Shown here: in pieces, positions 17,607 through 25,179 of the stretch
How the letters are laid out: each line of letters begins with the position of its first letter
How positions within the stretch are numbered: position 1 is the stretch's first letter
Source of the DNA: Streptomyces sp. TRM70350
Lineage (GTDB): Bacteria; Actinomycetota; Actinomycetes; Streptomycetales; Streptomycetaceae
Length of the DNA: 50,100 nt
Direction: 5' to 3'
NCBI RefSeq assembly: GCF_019219825.1
Contig: NZ_JAHUXH010000043.1
Location: 1-50,100 of the forward strand
Translations under genes and position numbers: made by a program
The notes under the pieces: model-generated
The model's database searches: none
The model's input: the letters and a program-made list of their open reading frames with translations, nothing else
Told to the model about the DNA's origin: nothing

Positions 17607-18815
17607 ATGGCAGTCAACACGTCCCCGGAATCGCCCCTGCCCGTCGGTGAGGTGTCGCGGCTCATCGGGGGCTGGATCGACCGGCTCGGGGCGGTCTGGG
17701 TCGAGGGGCAGATCACGCAGTTGTCGCGGCGGCCGGGCGCGGGCGTGGTGTTCCTGACGCTGCGGGACCCGTCGTACGACATCTCGGTGAGCGTCACCTG
17801 CTACCGGCAGGTGTTCGACGCGGTCGCCGACGTGGTGAGCGAGGGCGCGCGGGTCGTCGTCCTGGCGAAGCCGGAGTGGTACGCGCCGCGGGGGCAGCTG
17901 TCGTTGCGGGCCGCCGAGATACGGCCCGTGGGGGTCGGGGAGCTGCTGGCGCGGCTGGAGCAGCTGAAGAAGAAGCTGGCGGGCGAGGGGCTGTTCGCGC
18001 CGGAGCGGAAGCGGCCGCTGCCGTTCCTGCCGCAGCTGATCGGGCTGGTGTGCGGGCGGGCCTCGGCCGCGGAGCGGGACGTGCTGGAGAACGCCCGGCA
18101 CCGCTGGCCGGCCGTGCGCTTCGAGGTGCGCAATGTCGCGGTGCAGGGCGTGCACGCCGTGCCGCAGGTCGTGCAGGCCGTGAAGGAGCTCGACGAGATC
18201 GACGACGTGGACGTGATCATCGTCGCCCGCGGGGGCGGGAGCGTGGAGGATCTCCTGCCGTTCTCCGACGAGCAGCTGGTCCGCGCGGTCGCGGCCTGCC
18301 GTACGCCCGTGGTGTCGGCCATCGGGCACGAGCCCGACAACCCGCTCCTGGACCACGTCGCCGACCTGCGGGCCTCCACGCCCACCGACGCCGCGAAGAA
18401 GGTCGTACCGGACGTGGGCGAGGAGTTCGAGCGGGTACGCCAGCTGCGGGACCGGGCGCGGCGGTGCATGGCGGCGTTCGTCGAGCGGGAGGAGCGTGGG
18501 CTGGCGCACGCGCTGGCGCGGCCCTCGATGGAGGACCCGCACCGGATGGTCGACGAGCGGGCCGACCAGGTGGCGGCCCTGATCGAGCGCGGACGGCGGT
18601 GCCTGGGCCACCACCTCGACCGGGCCGAGTCGGAGCTGACGCACACGCACGCGCGCGTGGTGGCCCTCTCACCGGCGGCGACCCTGAAGCGGGGGTACGC
18701 GGTCCTGCAGAAGGCCGACGGCCATGTGGTCCGCACACCGGACGAGGTGACGCCCGACGAGCGGCTGCGGGCGCGGGTGGCCGAGGGTGAGTTCTCCGTA
18801 CGAGTCGACTCTTAG
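17607..18815 (+). CDS. xseA: Exonuclease VII large subunit
   Basis: 402 residues from ATG 17607; the upstream frame to 17415 is Arg-rich and rejected. An OB-fold nucleic acid-binding domain at the N-terminus (GAVWVEGQITQLSRRPGAG) is followed by the catalytic domain with GLVCGRASAAERD, IIVARGGGSVEDLLPFSD and AIGHEPDNPLLDHVADLRAS, then the coiled coil that binds XseB and a C-terminal GYAVLQ. With XseB it degrades single-stranded DNA from both ends. Its TAG stop (18813-18815) is made of the last two bases of a TTA target duplication and the first G of a MITE; without the element the stop would still be TAG. Confidence 0.95.
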   Translation: MAVNTSPESPLPVGEVSRLIGGWIDRLGAVWVEGQITQLSRRPGAGVVFLTLRDPSYDISVSVTCYRQVFDAVADVVSEGARVVVLAKPEWYAPRGQLSLRAAEIRPVGVGELLARLEQLKKKLAGEGLFAPERKRPLPFLPQLIGLVCGRASAAERDVLENARHRWPAVRFEVRNVAVQGVHAVPQVVQAVKELDEIDDVDVIIVARGGGSVEDLLPFSDEQLVRAVAACRTPVVSAIGHEPDNPLLDHVADLRASTPTDAAKKVVPDVGEEFERVRQLRDRARRCMAAFVEREERGLAHALARPSMEDPHRMVDERADQVAALIERGRRCLGHHLDRAESELTHTHARVVALSPAATLKRGYAVLQKADGHVVRTPDEVTPDERLRARVAEGEFSVRVDS

Positions 18816-18975
18816 GGGTCCTTGCACTATGAGCGTCCGATCGGGTCGCGTGGTCTGGTGCCGTGCATCGCAAGGCGCCGGAGCGCCCTGGTAACGGAGC
18901 TACCTGGGCGTTTCGGCAACGCGGCGAGGTGCGGTGCCAGGCCGCGCGACCCGGCGGGCATAGTACAAGGACCCC
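18815..18975. mobile_element. MITE-like element, copy A, between xseA and xseB
   Basis: 161 bp, about 96% identical to the second copy at 48761-48922. The ends are inverted repeats: 18814-18831 against 18959-18976, 17 of 18 positions complementary. TTA precedes (18812-18814) and follows it (18976-18978), a 3-base duplication of TNA type. Inside, three short hairpins sit in a row (18874-18887, 18890-18904, 18908-18922), enclosed by long complementary arms rich in G-U pairs, giving a cloverleaf-like outline. It contains no real gene, only a 21-codon frame (MSVRSGRVVWCRASQ...). A TNA duplication suggests mobilisation by an IS5-family (IS1031-like) transposase; none is in the window. Confidence 0.85.
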
Positions 18976-18988
18976 TTAGGGTGGGCGG

Positions 18989-19243
18989 ATGAGCAGCAGG
19001 GTGGATGAGGCGCTGGGCTACGAGCAGGCGCGGGACGAGCTGATCGAGGTCGTACGCCGGCTGGAGGCGGGTGGTACGACGCTGGAGGAGTCCCTCGCGC
19101 TGTGGGAGCGCGGCGAGGAGCTGGCCAAGGTGTGCCGGAGGTGGCTGGAGGGCGCACGGGCCCGGCTGGACGCGGCGCTGGCCGAGGAGTCGGCGGAGGA
19201 GCAGGCGGGCGAGAAGGCCACCGGCGAGGGCGGCGCCGAGTAG
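18989..19243 (+). CDS. xseB: Exonuclease VII small subunit
   Basis: 84 residues. The pattern GYEQARDELIEVVRRLEAGGTTLEESLALWERGEEL is the defining helical hairpin of the small subunit, followed by a disordered Glu/Ala tail. Several copies wrap the XseA coiled coil and are needed for activity. Its ribosome site (GGGTGGGCGG) lies just outside the MITE, which moved the gene from about 10 bases to 173 bases after the xseA stop. Translation coupling with xseA must be lost. Confidence 0.92.
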   Translation: MSSRVDEALGYEQARDELIEVVRRLEAGGTTLEESLALWERGEELAKVCRRWLEGARARLDAALAEESAEEQAGEKATGEGGAE

Positions 19244-19302
19244 CCACTGCACGTCATCGCAGCAGGTGGGTTGTGAAGCGGATCACCACACCCGGCGCAT
19301 TG

Positions 19303-19315
19303 TTGAACATTGAAC
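19303..19315. promoter_or_regulatory. TTGAAC direct repeat upstream of the nitroreductase gene
   Basis: TTGAACATTGAAC holds two TTGAAC words in tandem, and also a loose dyad (10 of 14 positions in GTTGAACATTGAAC). It lies about 75 bases before the start codon at 19389, where an operator for a redox-sensing repressor (HxlR or MarR type) could sit. There is no direct evidence for the protein. Confidence 0.35.
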
Positions 19316-19388
19316 TTCACTGGCGTACCGTCGACGCGTCAGCCGATCCGGCACCCGGATCCGACGCGCATCCCGAGAAGGTTCACCT

Positions 19389-19979
19389 ATGTCTCTCGTT
19401 CTTGACCCAGCCGCCCAGGACCTGCTGTTCCGCGAGGCCCGCACCGCGAACACCTTCACCGACGAGCCCGTCACCGACGAGCAGGTGCAGGCGATCTACG
19501 ACCTGGTCAAGTACGGCCCGACCGCCTTCAACCAGTCCCCGCTGCGCATCACCCTGGTCCGCTCCCCCGAGGCCCGTGAGCGCCTGGTCCAGCACCTGGC
19601 CGAGGGCAACCAGGCCAAGACGGCCGCCGCCCCGCTGGTCGCGATCCTCTCCGCGGACAACGAGTTCCACGAGGAGCTGCCGCACCTCTTCCCGCACTTC
19701 CCGCAGGCCAAGGACGCCTTCTTCGCCGACCGCCCGGTGCGCGAGAACGCCGCCGCCCTGAACGCCGCCCTCCAGGCCGCGTACTTCATCATCGGCGTCC
19801 GCGCCGCCGGGCTGGCCGCCGGCCCGATGACCGGCGTGGACTTCGAGGGCGTGCGCAAGGAGTTCCTGGACGACGACCACACCCCGCTGATCGTCGTCAA
19901 CATCGGCCGCCCGGGCCCGGACGCGTGGTTCCCGCGCTCGCCGCGACTGGCGTACGAGGACGTCGTCACGACCGTCTGA
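19389..19979 (+). CDS. Malonic semialdehyde reductase-type nitroreductase (RutE/HadB-like)
   Basis: 196 residues, ATG at 19389 after GAGAAGG. Nitroreductase-fold landmarks: FREARTANTFTDEPVTDEQV, then YGPTAFNQSPLRITLV with the FMN-binding loop, AALNAALQAAYFIIGVRAAGL, and GRPGPDAWFPRSPRL at the end. The sequence looks more like the RutE/malonic semialdehyde reductase branch than the NfsB branch. Such enzymes use FMN and NAD(P)H to reduce aldehydes, nitro compounds or quinones. Probably in its own transcription unit, closed by the hairpin at 19989-20030. Confidence 0.85.
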   Translation: MSLVLDPAAQDLLFREARTANTFTDEPVTDEQVQAIYDLVKYGPTAFNQSPLRITLVRSPEARERLVQHLAEGNQAKTAAAPLVAILSADNEFHEELPHLFPHFPQAKDAFFADRPVRENAAALNAALQAAYFIIGVRAAGLAAGPMTGVDFEGVRKEFLDDDHTPLIVVNIGRPGPDAWFPRSPRLAYEDVVTTV

Positions 19980-19988
19980 ACAACCGAA

Positions 19989-20030
19989 CGTGAGAGGGGC
20001 CCCCGGCTGATGCCGGGGGCCCCTCTCACG
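19989..20030. terminator. Long perfect hairpin between convergent genes
   Basis: A 19-bp perfect stem with a TGAT loop (19989-20007 with 20012-20030) lies between the nitroreductase gene and the DUF4245 gene, serving both strands. Confidence 0.9.
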
Positions 20031-20033
20031 TTG

Positions 20034-20570
20034 TCACGACGTCTTCAGCGCCTTCGCCATCGTCGCCAGCTGCTCGAACGAGCCCGTTCCGGCCACCACC
20101 GTCGTCGCGCCCTTGACGTCGTCGCCCTCCGCCAGGACGAGCGCGTCGTACCGGCCGCCGGTGTAGCGGATCCACGTACGGCCGCCGATCTCCTCGGTGG
20201 CCTCCGTCTCCTCCGCCCCCTGGGTGGCGTCCTCGATGAACGGAATCCGCTTGTCCATGGACTGCTTCACGGTGACGTACTCGCCGTCGGGGGCGTGGAA
20301 GCCGAGGTGCCAGGTGTCGTGCTCCTGAGCGTCGAAGCGGACCGAGGTCGCCTTCCAGCTCTGCGGCAGGCCCTCCGGCGCGGCCACCGGGTACGCGGCG
20401 GCACGGCGGGCCGTGAGCAGCTCGACCCGGTAGTCGACTCGGGGGACGTTGGGTTCCTTGTCGTCGTCGTGCGGGATGAAGAGATACATGACCAATCCCG
20501 CCAGCGTGACCAGGCCCAGGGAGAGAACCATGTCCCGGACCGTCTTCTGCTTGCCGTTCGTACCTGCCAC
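20034..20570 (-). CDS. DUF4245 family membrane-anchored protein
   Basis: 178 residues. A short basic N-terminus (MAGTNGKQKTVRD) is followed by one membrane segment, MVLSLGLVTLAGLVMYLFI, and an extracellular domain of about 140 residues with YRVELLTARRAA, APEGLPQSWKAT and the conserved WHLGFHAPDGEYV. This is the layout of DUF4245 (actinobacterial, function unknown). It is divergent from glpX, with 126 bases between the starts. I infer a surface or envelope location only. Confidence 0.82.
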   Translation of the reverse strand: MAGTNGKQKTVRDMVLSLGLVTLAGLVMYLFIPHDDDKEPNVPRVDYRVELLTARRAAAYPVAAPEGLPQSWKATSVRFDAQEHDTWHLGFHAPDGEYVTVKQSMDKRIPFIEDATQGAEETEATEEIGGRTWIRYTGGRYDALVLAEGDDVKGATTVVAGTGSFEQLATMAKALKTS

Positions 20571-20696
20571 GCGCCCTATCGTCGCAGGTGCCCCGGCTGC
20601 TCATCCGTGGGGGGCTCTGCTCATTCTGTCGATCTGACGATAGAGTCGTCGCCGAACCCTCATCCGGCCGTCGTCGTATCAGAAAGGTGCGCTCCG

Positions 20697-21728
20697 ATGA
20701 CCGAGCATCACTTGCCGTCCGAACTGGATGTCCCCTCCGAGGCCCCCGACCGCAACCTCGCCCTGGAACTGGTCCGGGTGACCGAAGCCGCGGCGATGGC
20801 CGCGGGCCGCTGGGTGGGGCGCGGTGACAAGAACGGCGCCGACGGTGCCGCGGTGCGCGCCATGCGCACCCTCGTCTCCACCGTCTCCATGAACGGCGTC
20901 GTCGTCATCGGGGAGGGCGAGAAGGACGAGGCGCCGATGCTCTTCAACGGGGAGCGGGTCGGCGACGGGACCGGGCCCGAGTGCGACATCGCCGTCGACC
21001 CGATCGACGGTACGACCCTGACCGCTAAGGGCATGCCGAACGCGATCGCGGTGCTGGCGGCGGCGGAGCGCGGGTCGATGTTCGACCCGTCGGCCGTGTT
21101 CTACATGGACAAGCTGGTCACCGGCCCCGAGGCGGCGGACTTCGTCGACATCGACGCGCCGGTGTCGGTGAACATCCGGCGGGTCGCGAAGGCCAAGCGG
21201 GCCACGCCGGAGGACGTGACCGTCGTCATCCTCGACCGGCCTCGGCACGAGAGGCTGATCCAGGAGGTCCGGGAGACCGGGGCGCGCATCAAGCTGATCT
21301 CCGACGGGGACGTGGCGGGGTCGATCCTCGCGCTGCGTGAGGGCACGGGTGTGGACCTGCTGCTCGGCATCGGGGGGACGCCGGAGGGGATCATCTCGGC
21401 CTGTGCCGTGAAGTGCCTCGGGGGGACCATTCAGGGCAAGCTGTGGCCCAAGGACGAGGAGGAGCGGCAGCGGGCGATCGACGCCGGGCACGATCTGGAC
21501 CGGGTGCTGACGACCGAGGATCTGGTGACCGGGGAGAACGTGTTCTTCGTGGCCACCGGGATCACCGACGGGGAGTTGCTGCGGGGGGTGCGGTATCGGT
21601 CGGAGACCGCCACGACGGACTCGATCGTGATGCGGTCCAAGTCGGGGACCGTGCGGCGGATTGATTCCGAGCACCGGTTGAGCAAGTTGCGGGCGTACAG
21701 CGCGATCGACTTCGATCGGGCGAATTAG
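20697..21728 (+). CDS. glpX: Class II fructose-1,6-bisphosphatase
   Basis: 343 residues from ATG 20697 with AGAAAGG upstream; a frame extending to 20010 is rejected. The Li+-sensitive phosphatase motif DPIDGTTL is intact, with the metal-binding GEGEKDEAPM before it and GIGGTPEG after it. The enzyme makes fructose 6-phosphate in gluconeogenesis and is the main FBPase in actinobacteria. Followed by a common Streptomyces intergenic repeat and a strong hairpin. Confidence 0.95.
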   Translation: MTEHHLPSELDVPSEAPDRNLALELVRVTEAAAMAAGRWVGRGDKNGADGAAVRAMRTLVSTVSMNGVVVIGEGEKDEAPMLFNGERVGDGTGPECDIAVDPIDGTTLTAKGMPNAIAVLAAAERGSMFDPSAVFYMDKLVTGPEAADFVDIDAPVSVNIRRVAKAKRATPEDVTVVILDRPRHERLIQEVRETGARIKLISDGDVAGSILALREGTGVDLLLGIGGTPEGIISACAVKCLGGTIQGKLWPKDEEERQRAIDAGHDLDRVLTTEDLVTGENVFFVATGITDGELLRGVRYRSETATTDSIVMRSKSGTVRRIDSEHRLSKLRAYSAIDFDRAN

Positions 21729-21759
21729 GCGCCTACGGAGAGGGGACTGCTGATCACTG

Positions 21760-21834
21760 GCGGCTGCGGGTCGTCTGTGGTTGATCGCGCCCACGCGGCG
21801 GAGCCGCACATTGAACGCAGCCCCGCGCCCCTGG
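21760..21834. repeat. Common Streptomyces intergenic repeat (CTGCGGGTCGT family), copy 1
   Basis: The block CTGCGGGTCGTCTGTGG then TTGATCGCGCCC, an internal GCGGCGGAGCCGC hairpin, and CCCCGCGCCCCTGG is a form I recognise from many Streptomyces intergenic regions. A shorter relative lacking the inner hairpin is at 29734-29780. Both lie just after a stop codon and just before a terminator. Function unknown. Confidence 0.75.
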
Positions 21835-21856
21835 AGGGCATGCAGTTCCCGGCATC

Positions 21857-21896
21857 GTGAAAAGGCGCCCCCTGTGCGGAGGGGGCGCCTTTTCAC
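21857..21896. terminator. Bidirectional terminator between glpX and the WhiB-like gene
   Basis: A perfect 16-bp stem (21857-21872 with 21881-21896) and 8-base loop, flanked by AAAA/TTTT inside the stem, lies between two convergent genes. Confidence 0.9.
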
Positions 21897-21907
21897 GTGT
21901 GCGGGCG

Positions 21908-22285
21908 TCAGCCCGCTGCCGCTATGCGGTTGTTCGCGCGGGCCGCCTTCTTCAGTTCCAGTTCGCGGCGGCGGCGCCTCGCGAGGACCACTCGGCGTTC
22001 GGCGGCGGTGAGGCCGCCCCAGACGCCGTACGGTTCGGGCTGGAGGAGGGCGTGTTCCCGGCACTCGACCATGACGGGGCACCGGGCGCAGACCCGCTTG
22101 GCCGCCTCCTCGCGGGACAGCCGGGCGGCGGTGGGCTCCTTGGAGGGTGCGAAGAACAGGCCGGCCTCGTCGCGCCGGCACACGGCCTCCGTGTGCCATG
22201 GGGCGTCTTGGTCCCTGTCTCGTGCTGGCACCCGCTGGGCCGGAACGCCAGCTACCTGCAGGGACGAATGCGGCGGTTGCAGCAC
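21908..22285 (-). CDS. wblI: WhiB-family [4Fe-4S] transcription factor
   Basis: 125 residues. Four cysteines in the WhiB pattern: Cys36 (AVCRRDEAGLFF) and Cys66, Cys69, Cys75 (VCARCPVMVEC), then the turn GVWGG and a basic DNA-binding tail with RRRRRELELKK. WhiB-like proteins carry a redox- or NO-sensitive Fe-S cluster and work with the principal sigma factor. I name it wblI because I recall that gene at this place in S. coelicolor (between glpX and the fumarases); the symbol is less sure than the family. Reads leftward, 174 bases after the DUF1707 gene. Confidence 0.85.
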   Translation of the reverse strand: MLQPPHSSLQVAGVPAQRVPARDRDQDAPWHTEAVCRRDEAGLFFAPSKEPTAARLSREEAAKRVCARCPVMVECREHALLQPEPYGVWGGLTAAERRVVLARRRRRELELKKAARANNRIAAAG

Positions 22286-22459
22286 GGTCTACTCCTGACG
22301 ACGGCTTCGCGAGCGTGCGACGATGCAGCAAGGTCTACCCGCTGTACGCGCGCCTATGCAGGGAGTCCCCAACCGCTGGAATCCGGGGGTGCGGATGCGC
22401 CGCCCGGGACGGCCCGGACGGTGACCGAATCCCTTCGGATCAGGTCGACTTCACAACCG

Positions 22460-23143
22460 TCAATGGTCCAGGTGCTTGCGCAAACCCTTCTCGACCTTGC
22501 GATGCACCCGATGGCGAATGTCCGCCACGAGCTTCCCGCGCTTCGGCCGCGCCTCGATGTTGCCGAGCACGGCCCAGCCGTCCACGAAGACCACGGGCGC
22601 GTCGGGGTCGGCCGCGTCCAGCGTGTCGACCTCGAAGTTGCCGAAGACGCCGCCGCCGGTGCCGCGCAGCGAGACGTTCTCCGGCACGCGGACCTCGACG
22701 TTTCCGAAGACGGACCAGGCCTTGATCACGACCTGCTGGTACTCGAAGATCGCCTCGCTCAGGTCGATCTCGACACTGCCGAAGATCGAGTACGCATGGA
22801 TACGGCGGCCCGCCCGCCAGCGGCCCTTGCGCACCGTGGCGCTGAACACCGCGACCACGTTCTCGTCCGGGTCCGCCGGTATCGCACCGGCCGTCGGACG
22901 GTGGGGCGCGGAGGCGTACGCGGGGGTCGCACGGGCCTGGTGCGCGCCGGGCAGGTCCCGCACATATGGCTCCAGTTCGCCGACCGTCTTGGCGCGGTAG
23001 ACGCCCTCCACCCGCTCTGCGTGCTCCTCGGCGGTGAGGCGGCCCTCGGCGAGGGCGTCGCGCAGGATGTCCGCGAAACGGTCGCGGTCGGCGTCGGACG
23101 CGCGGAGTTCGGCGGCGGGCGCGGTCTGCTTCTCAAGGTCCAC
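22460..23143 (-). CDS. DUF1707 protein with C-terminal LiaF-like beta domain
   Basis: 227 residues from a GTG at 23143 (VDLEKQTAPAAELRASDADR); a longer frame to 23215 is rejected. The DUF1707 helix-turn-helix-like region LRASDADRDRFADILRDALAEGRLTAEEHAERVEGVYRAKT is followed by a linker and beta-helix-like repeats AYSIFGSVEID, AWSVFGNVEVRV, GGVFGNFEVD and WAVLGNIEARP, like the cell-wall-stress LiaF domain. A role near the membrane in envelope sensing is inferred from the family; there is no membrane helix. Divergent from the class I fumarase. Confidence 0.85.
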   Translation of the reverse strand: MDLEKQTAPAAELRASDADRDRFADILRDALAEGRLTAEEHAERVEGVYRAKTVGELEPYVRDLPGAHQARATPAYASAPHRPTAGAIPADPDENVVAVFSATVRKGRWRAGRRIHAYSIFGSVEIDLSEAIFEYQQVVIKAWSVFGNVEVRVPENVSLRGTGGGVFGNFEVDTLDAADPDAPVVFVDGWAVLGNIEARPKRGKLVADIRHRVHRKVEKGLRKHLDH

Positions 23144-23204
23144 GACAGCAGCGTACCCAAACACGATAGATCGCGACACCCCCGGCGTGCCTCCAGGGAG
23201 CCTT

Positions 23205-23226
23205 GAACTGAGCACTCGAACTGAGC
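23205..23226. promoter_or_regulatory. Tandem GAACTGAGC repeat in the fumarase promoter region
   Basis: GAACTGAGC occurs at 23205-23213 and again at 23218-23226, a 13-base period, about 100 bases before the class I fumarase start and 60 bases upstream of the divergent DUF1707 gene. It could be a direct-repeat operator or tandem -35 elements. I cannot name a regulator. Confidence 0.35.
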
Positions 23227-23324
23227 CTTACCTCACAAGCTCCCCGTCAGTGGCACGTCCTACGCTGGTGGACGCTTGCCAATGGAGGCCAGCCGCTGTC
23301 TGCCGCGAGTGAGGAATGGGCGAG

Positions 23325-24992
23325 ATGCCTGAGTTCGAGTACACCGATCTGCTCCCCATGGGGAAGGACACCACCCCGTACCGGCTGGTGACCTCCGAGG
23401 GTGTCTCCACCTTCGAGGCCGACGGGCGGACGTTCCTCAAGGTCGAGCCCGAGGCGCTGCGCAAGCTCGCCGAGGAGGCCATCCACGACATCCAGCACTA
23501 CCTGCGCCCGGCGCACCTGGCCCAGCTGCGCCGGATCATCGACGACCCGGAGGCGTCGGGCAACGACAAGTTCGTCGCCCTGGACCTCCTCAAGAACGCC
23601 AACATCGCGGCCGCGGGCGTCCTCCCCATGTGCCAGGACACCGGCACCGCGATCGTCATGGGCAAGCGCGGCCAGAACGTCCTCACGGAGGGCGGCGACG
23701 AGGAGGCCCTGAGCCGCGGCATCTACGACGCGTACACCAAGCTCAACCTCCGCTACTCCCAGATGGCTCCGCTCACCATGTGGGAGGAGAAGAACACCGG
23801 CTCCAACCTCCCGGCACAGATCGAGCTGTACGCGACGGACGGCGGCGCCTACAAGTTCCTGTTCATGGCCAAGGGCGGCGGCAGCGCCAACAAGTCGTTC
23901 CTCTACCAGGAGACGAAGGCCGTCCTGAACGAGGCCTCCATGATGAAGTTCCTGGAGGAGAAGATCCGTTCGCTGGGGACGGCCGCCTGCCCGCCGTACC
24001 ACCTGGCCATCGTGGTCGGCGGGACGAGTGCCGAGTACGCGCTGAAGACGGCGAAGTACGCCTCCGCGCACTACCTGGACGAGATCCCCACCGAGGGCTC
24101 GCCGCTCGGGCACGGGTTCCGGGACAAGGAGCTGGAGGAGAAGGTCTTCGAGCTGACGCAGAGGATCGGTATCGGGGCGCAGTTCGGCGGCAAGTACTTC
24201 TGCCACGACGTCCGGGTGATCCGCCTCCCCCGGCACGGCGCGTCCTGCCCGGTCGCGATCGCCGTCTCCTGCTCGGCGGACCGGCAGGCGGTCGCGAAGA
24301 TCACCGCCGAGGGCGTGTTCCTGGAGCAGCTGGAGACGGACCCGGCGCGCTTCCTGCCGGAGACGACCGACGAGCACCTCGACGAGAGCGGCGACGTCGT
24401 CCGGATCGACCTGAACCAGCCGATGGACGACATCCTCGCCGAGCTGACCAAGTACCCGGTCAAGACCCGGCTTTCGCTGACCGGCCCGCTGGTCGTGGCC
24501 CGCGACATCGCGCACGCCAAGATCAAGGAGCGGCTGGACGCGGGCGAGGAGATGCCGCAGTACCTGAAGGACCACCCGGTGTACTACGCCGGTCCCGCCA
24601 AGACCCCCGAGGGCTACGCCTCCGGCTCCTTCGGCCCGACCACGGCCGGACGGATGGACTCCTACGTCGAGCAGTTCCAGGCGGCGGGCGGCTCCAAGGT
24701 GATGCTGGCCAAGGGCAACCGCAGCCGGCAGGTCACCGACGCGTGCGCCGCGCACGGCGGCTTCTACCTCGGCTCCATCGGCGGCCCCGCCGCCCGCCTC
24801 GCCCAGGACTGCATCAAGAAGGTCGAGGTCGTCGAGTACGAGGAGCTCGGCATGGAGGCGGTCTGGAAGATCGAGGTCGAGGACTTCCCGGCGTTCATCG
24901 TGGTCGACGACAAGGGCAACGACTTCTTCGAGGACCCGGCGCCTCAGCCGACGTTCACGAGCATTCCGGTACGGGGGCCCGGGCCGGCGTAA
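23325..24992 (+). CDS. fumB: Class I fumarate hydratase
   Basis: 555 residues. ATG 23325 is preferred over ATG 23316, because the GAGGA ribosome site touches the latter. The [4Fe-4S] cluster cysteines are in LPMCQDTGTA, YFCHDVRV and VSCSADRQ; the C-terminal beta domain carries GPTTAGRMDSYVEQF and AKGNRSRQV. The enzyme interconverts fumarate and malate. It is oxygen-sensitive, and the class II enzyme follows directly, so the two likely cover different redox or iron states. The symbol fumB follows S. coelicolor usage as I remember it. Confidence 0.93.
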   Translation: MPEFEYTDLLPMGKDTTPYRLVTSEGVSTFEADGRTFLKVEPEALRKLAEEAIHDIQHYLRPAHLAQLRRIIDDPEASGNDKFVALDLLKNANIAAAGVLPMCQDTGTAIVMGKRGQNVLTEGGDEEALSRGIYDAYTKLNLRYSQMAPLTMWEEKNTGSNLPAQIELYATDGGAYKFLFMAKGGGSANKSFLYQETKAVLNEASMMKFLEEKIRSLGTAACPPYHLAIVVGGTSAEYALKTAKYASAHYLDEIPTEGSPLGHGFRDKELEEKVFELTQRIGIGAQFGGKYFCHDVRVIRLPRHGASCPVAIAVSCSADRQAVAKITAEGVFLEQLETDPARFLPETTDEHLDESGDVVRIDLNQPMDDILAELTKYPVKTRLSLTGPLVVARDIAHAKIKERLDAGEEMPQYLKDHPVYYAGPAKTPEGYASGSFGPTTAGRMDSYVEQFQAAGGSKVMLAKGNRSRQVTDACAAHGGFYLGSIGGPAARLAQDCIKKVEVVEYEELGMEAVWKIEVEDFPAFIVVDDKGNDFFEDPAPQPTFTSIPVRGPGPA

Positions 24993-25001
24993 GTGGTGTG
25001 C

Positions 25002-25031
25002 GGCGGCGGGGGTTTCCTCGCCCCCGCCGCC
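25002..25031. terminator. Terminator after the class I fumarase
   Basis: An 11-bp perfect G+C stem (25002-25012 with 25021-25031) with an 8-base loop follows the fumB stop codon. Confidence 0.8.
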
Positions 25032-25045
25032 CCTACCCGTCCCAT

Positions 25046-25111
25046 CCCAGGGGCTCCGCCCCTGGACCCCCGATCGGCCTGAACGGCCTCGTCCTCGAAC
25101 GCCGGACGGGC
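25046..25111. repeat. Common Streptomyces intergenic repeat (GGGGCTCCGCCCC family)
   Basis: The palindrome CCAGGGGCTCCGCCCCTGG followed by the tail CGTCCTCGAACGCCGGACGG is a repeat I recognise from very many Streptomyces 3' intergenic regions. It sits between the two fumarase genes, after the terminator. Function unknown. Confidence 0.8.
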
Positions 25112-25179
25112 TCCATTCAGCCGACCCTCGTTCGGTCCAGACCCGGAACATCCCCGCCACCCCGATCGCTGTACCCGGT

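Noticed and set aside
16341..18650. 769-codon minus-strand frame across ispH and xseA
   Set aside because: Both genes beneath it are certain, and its protein is Arg/Pro-rich low complexity, typical of an out-of-frame translation.
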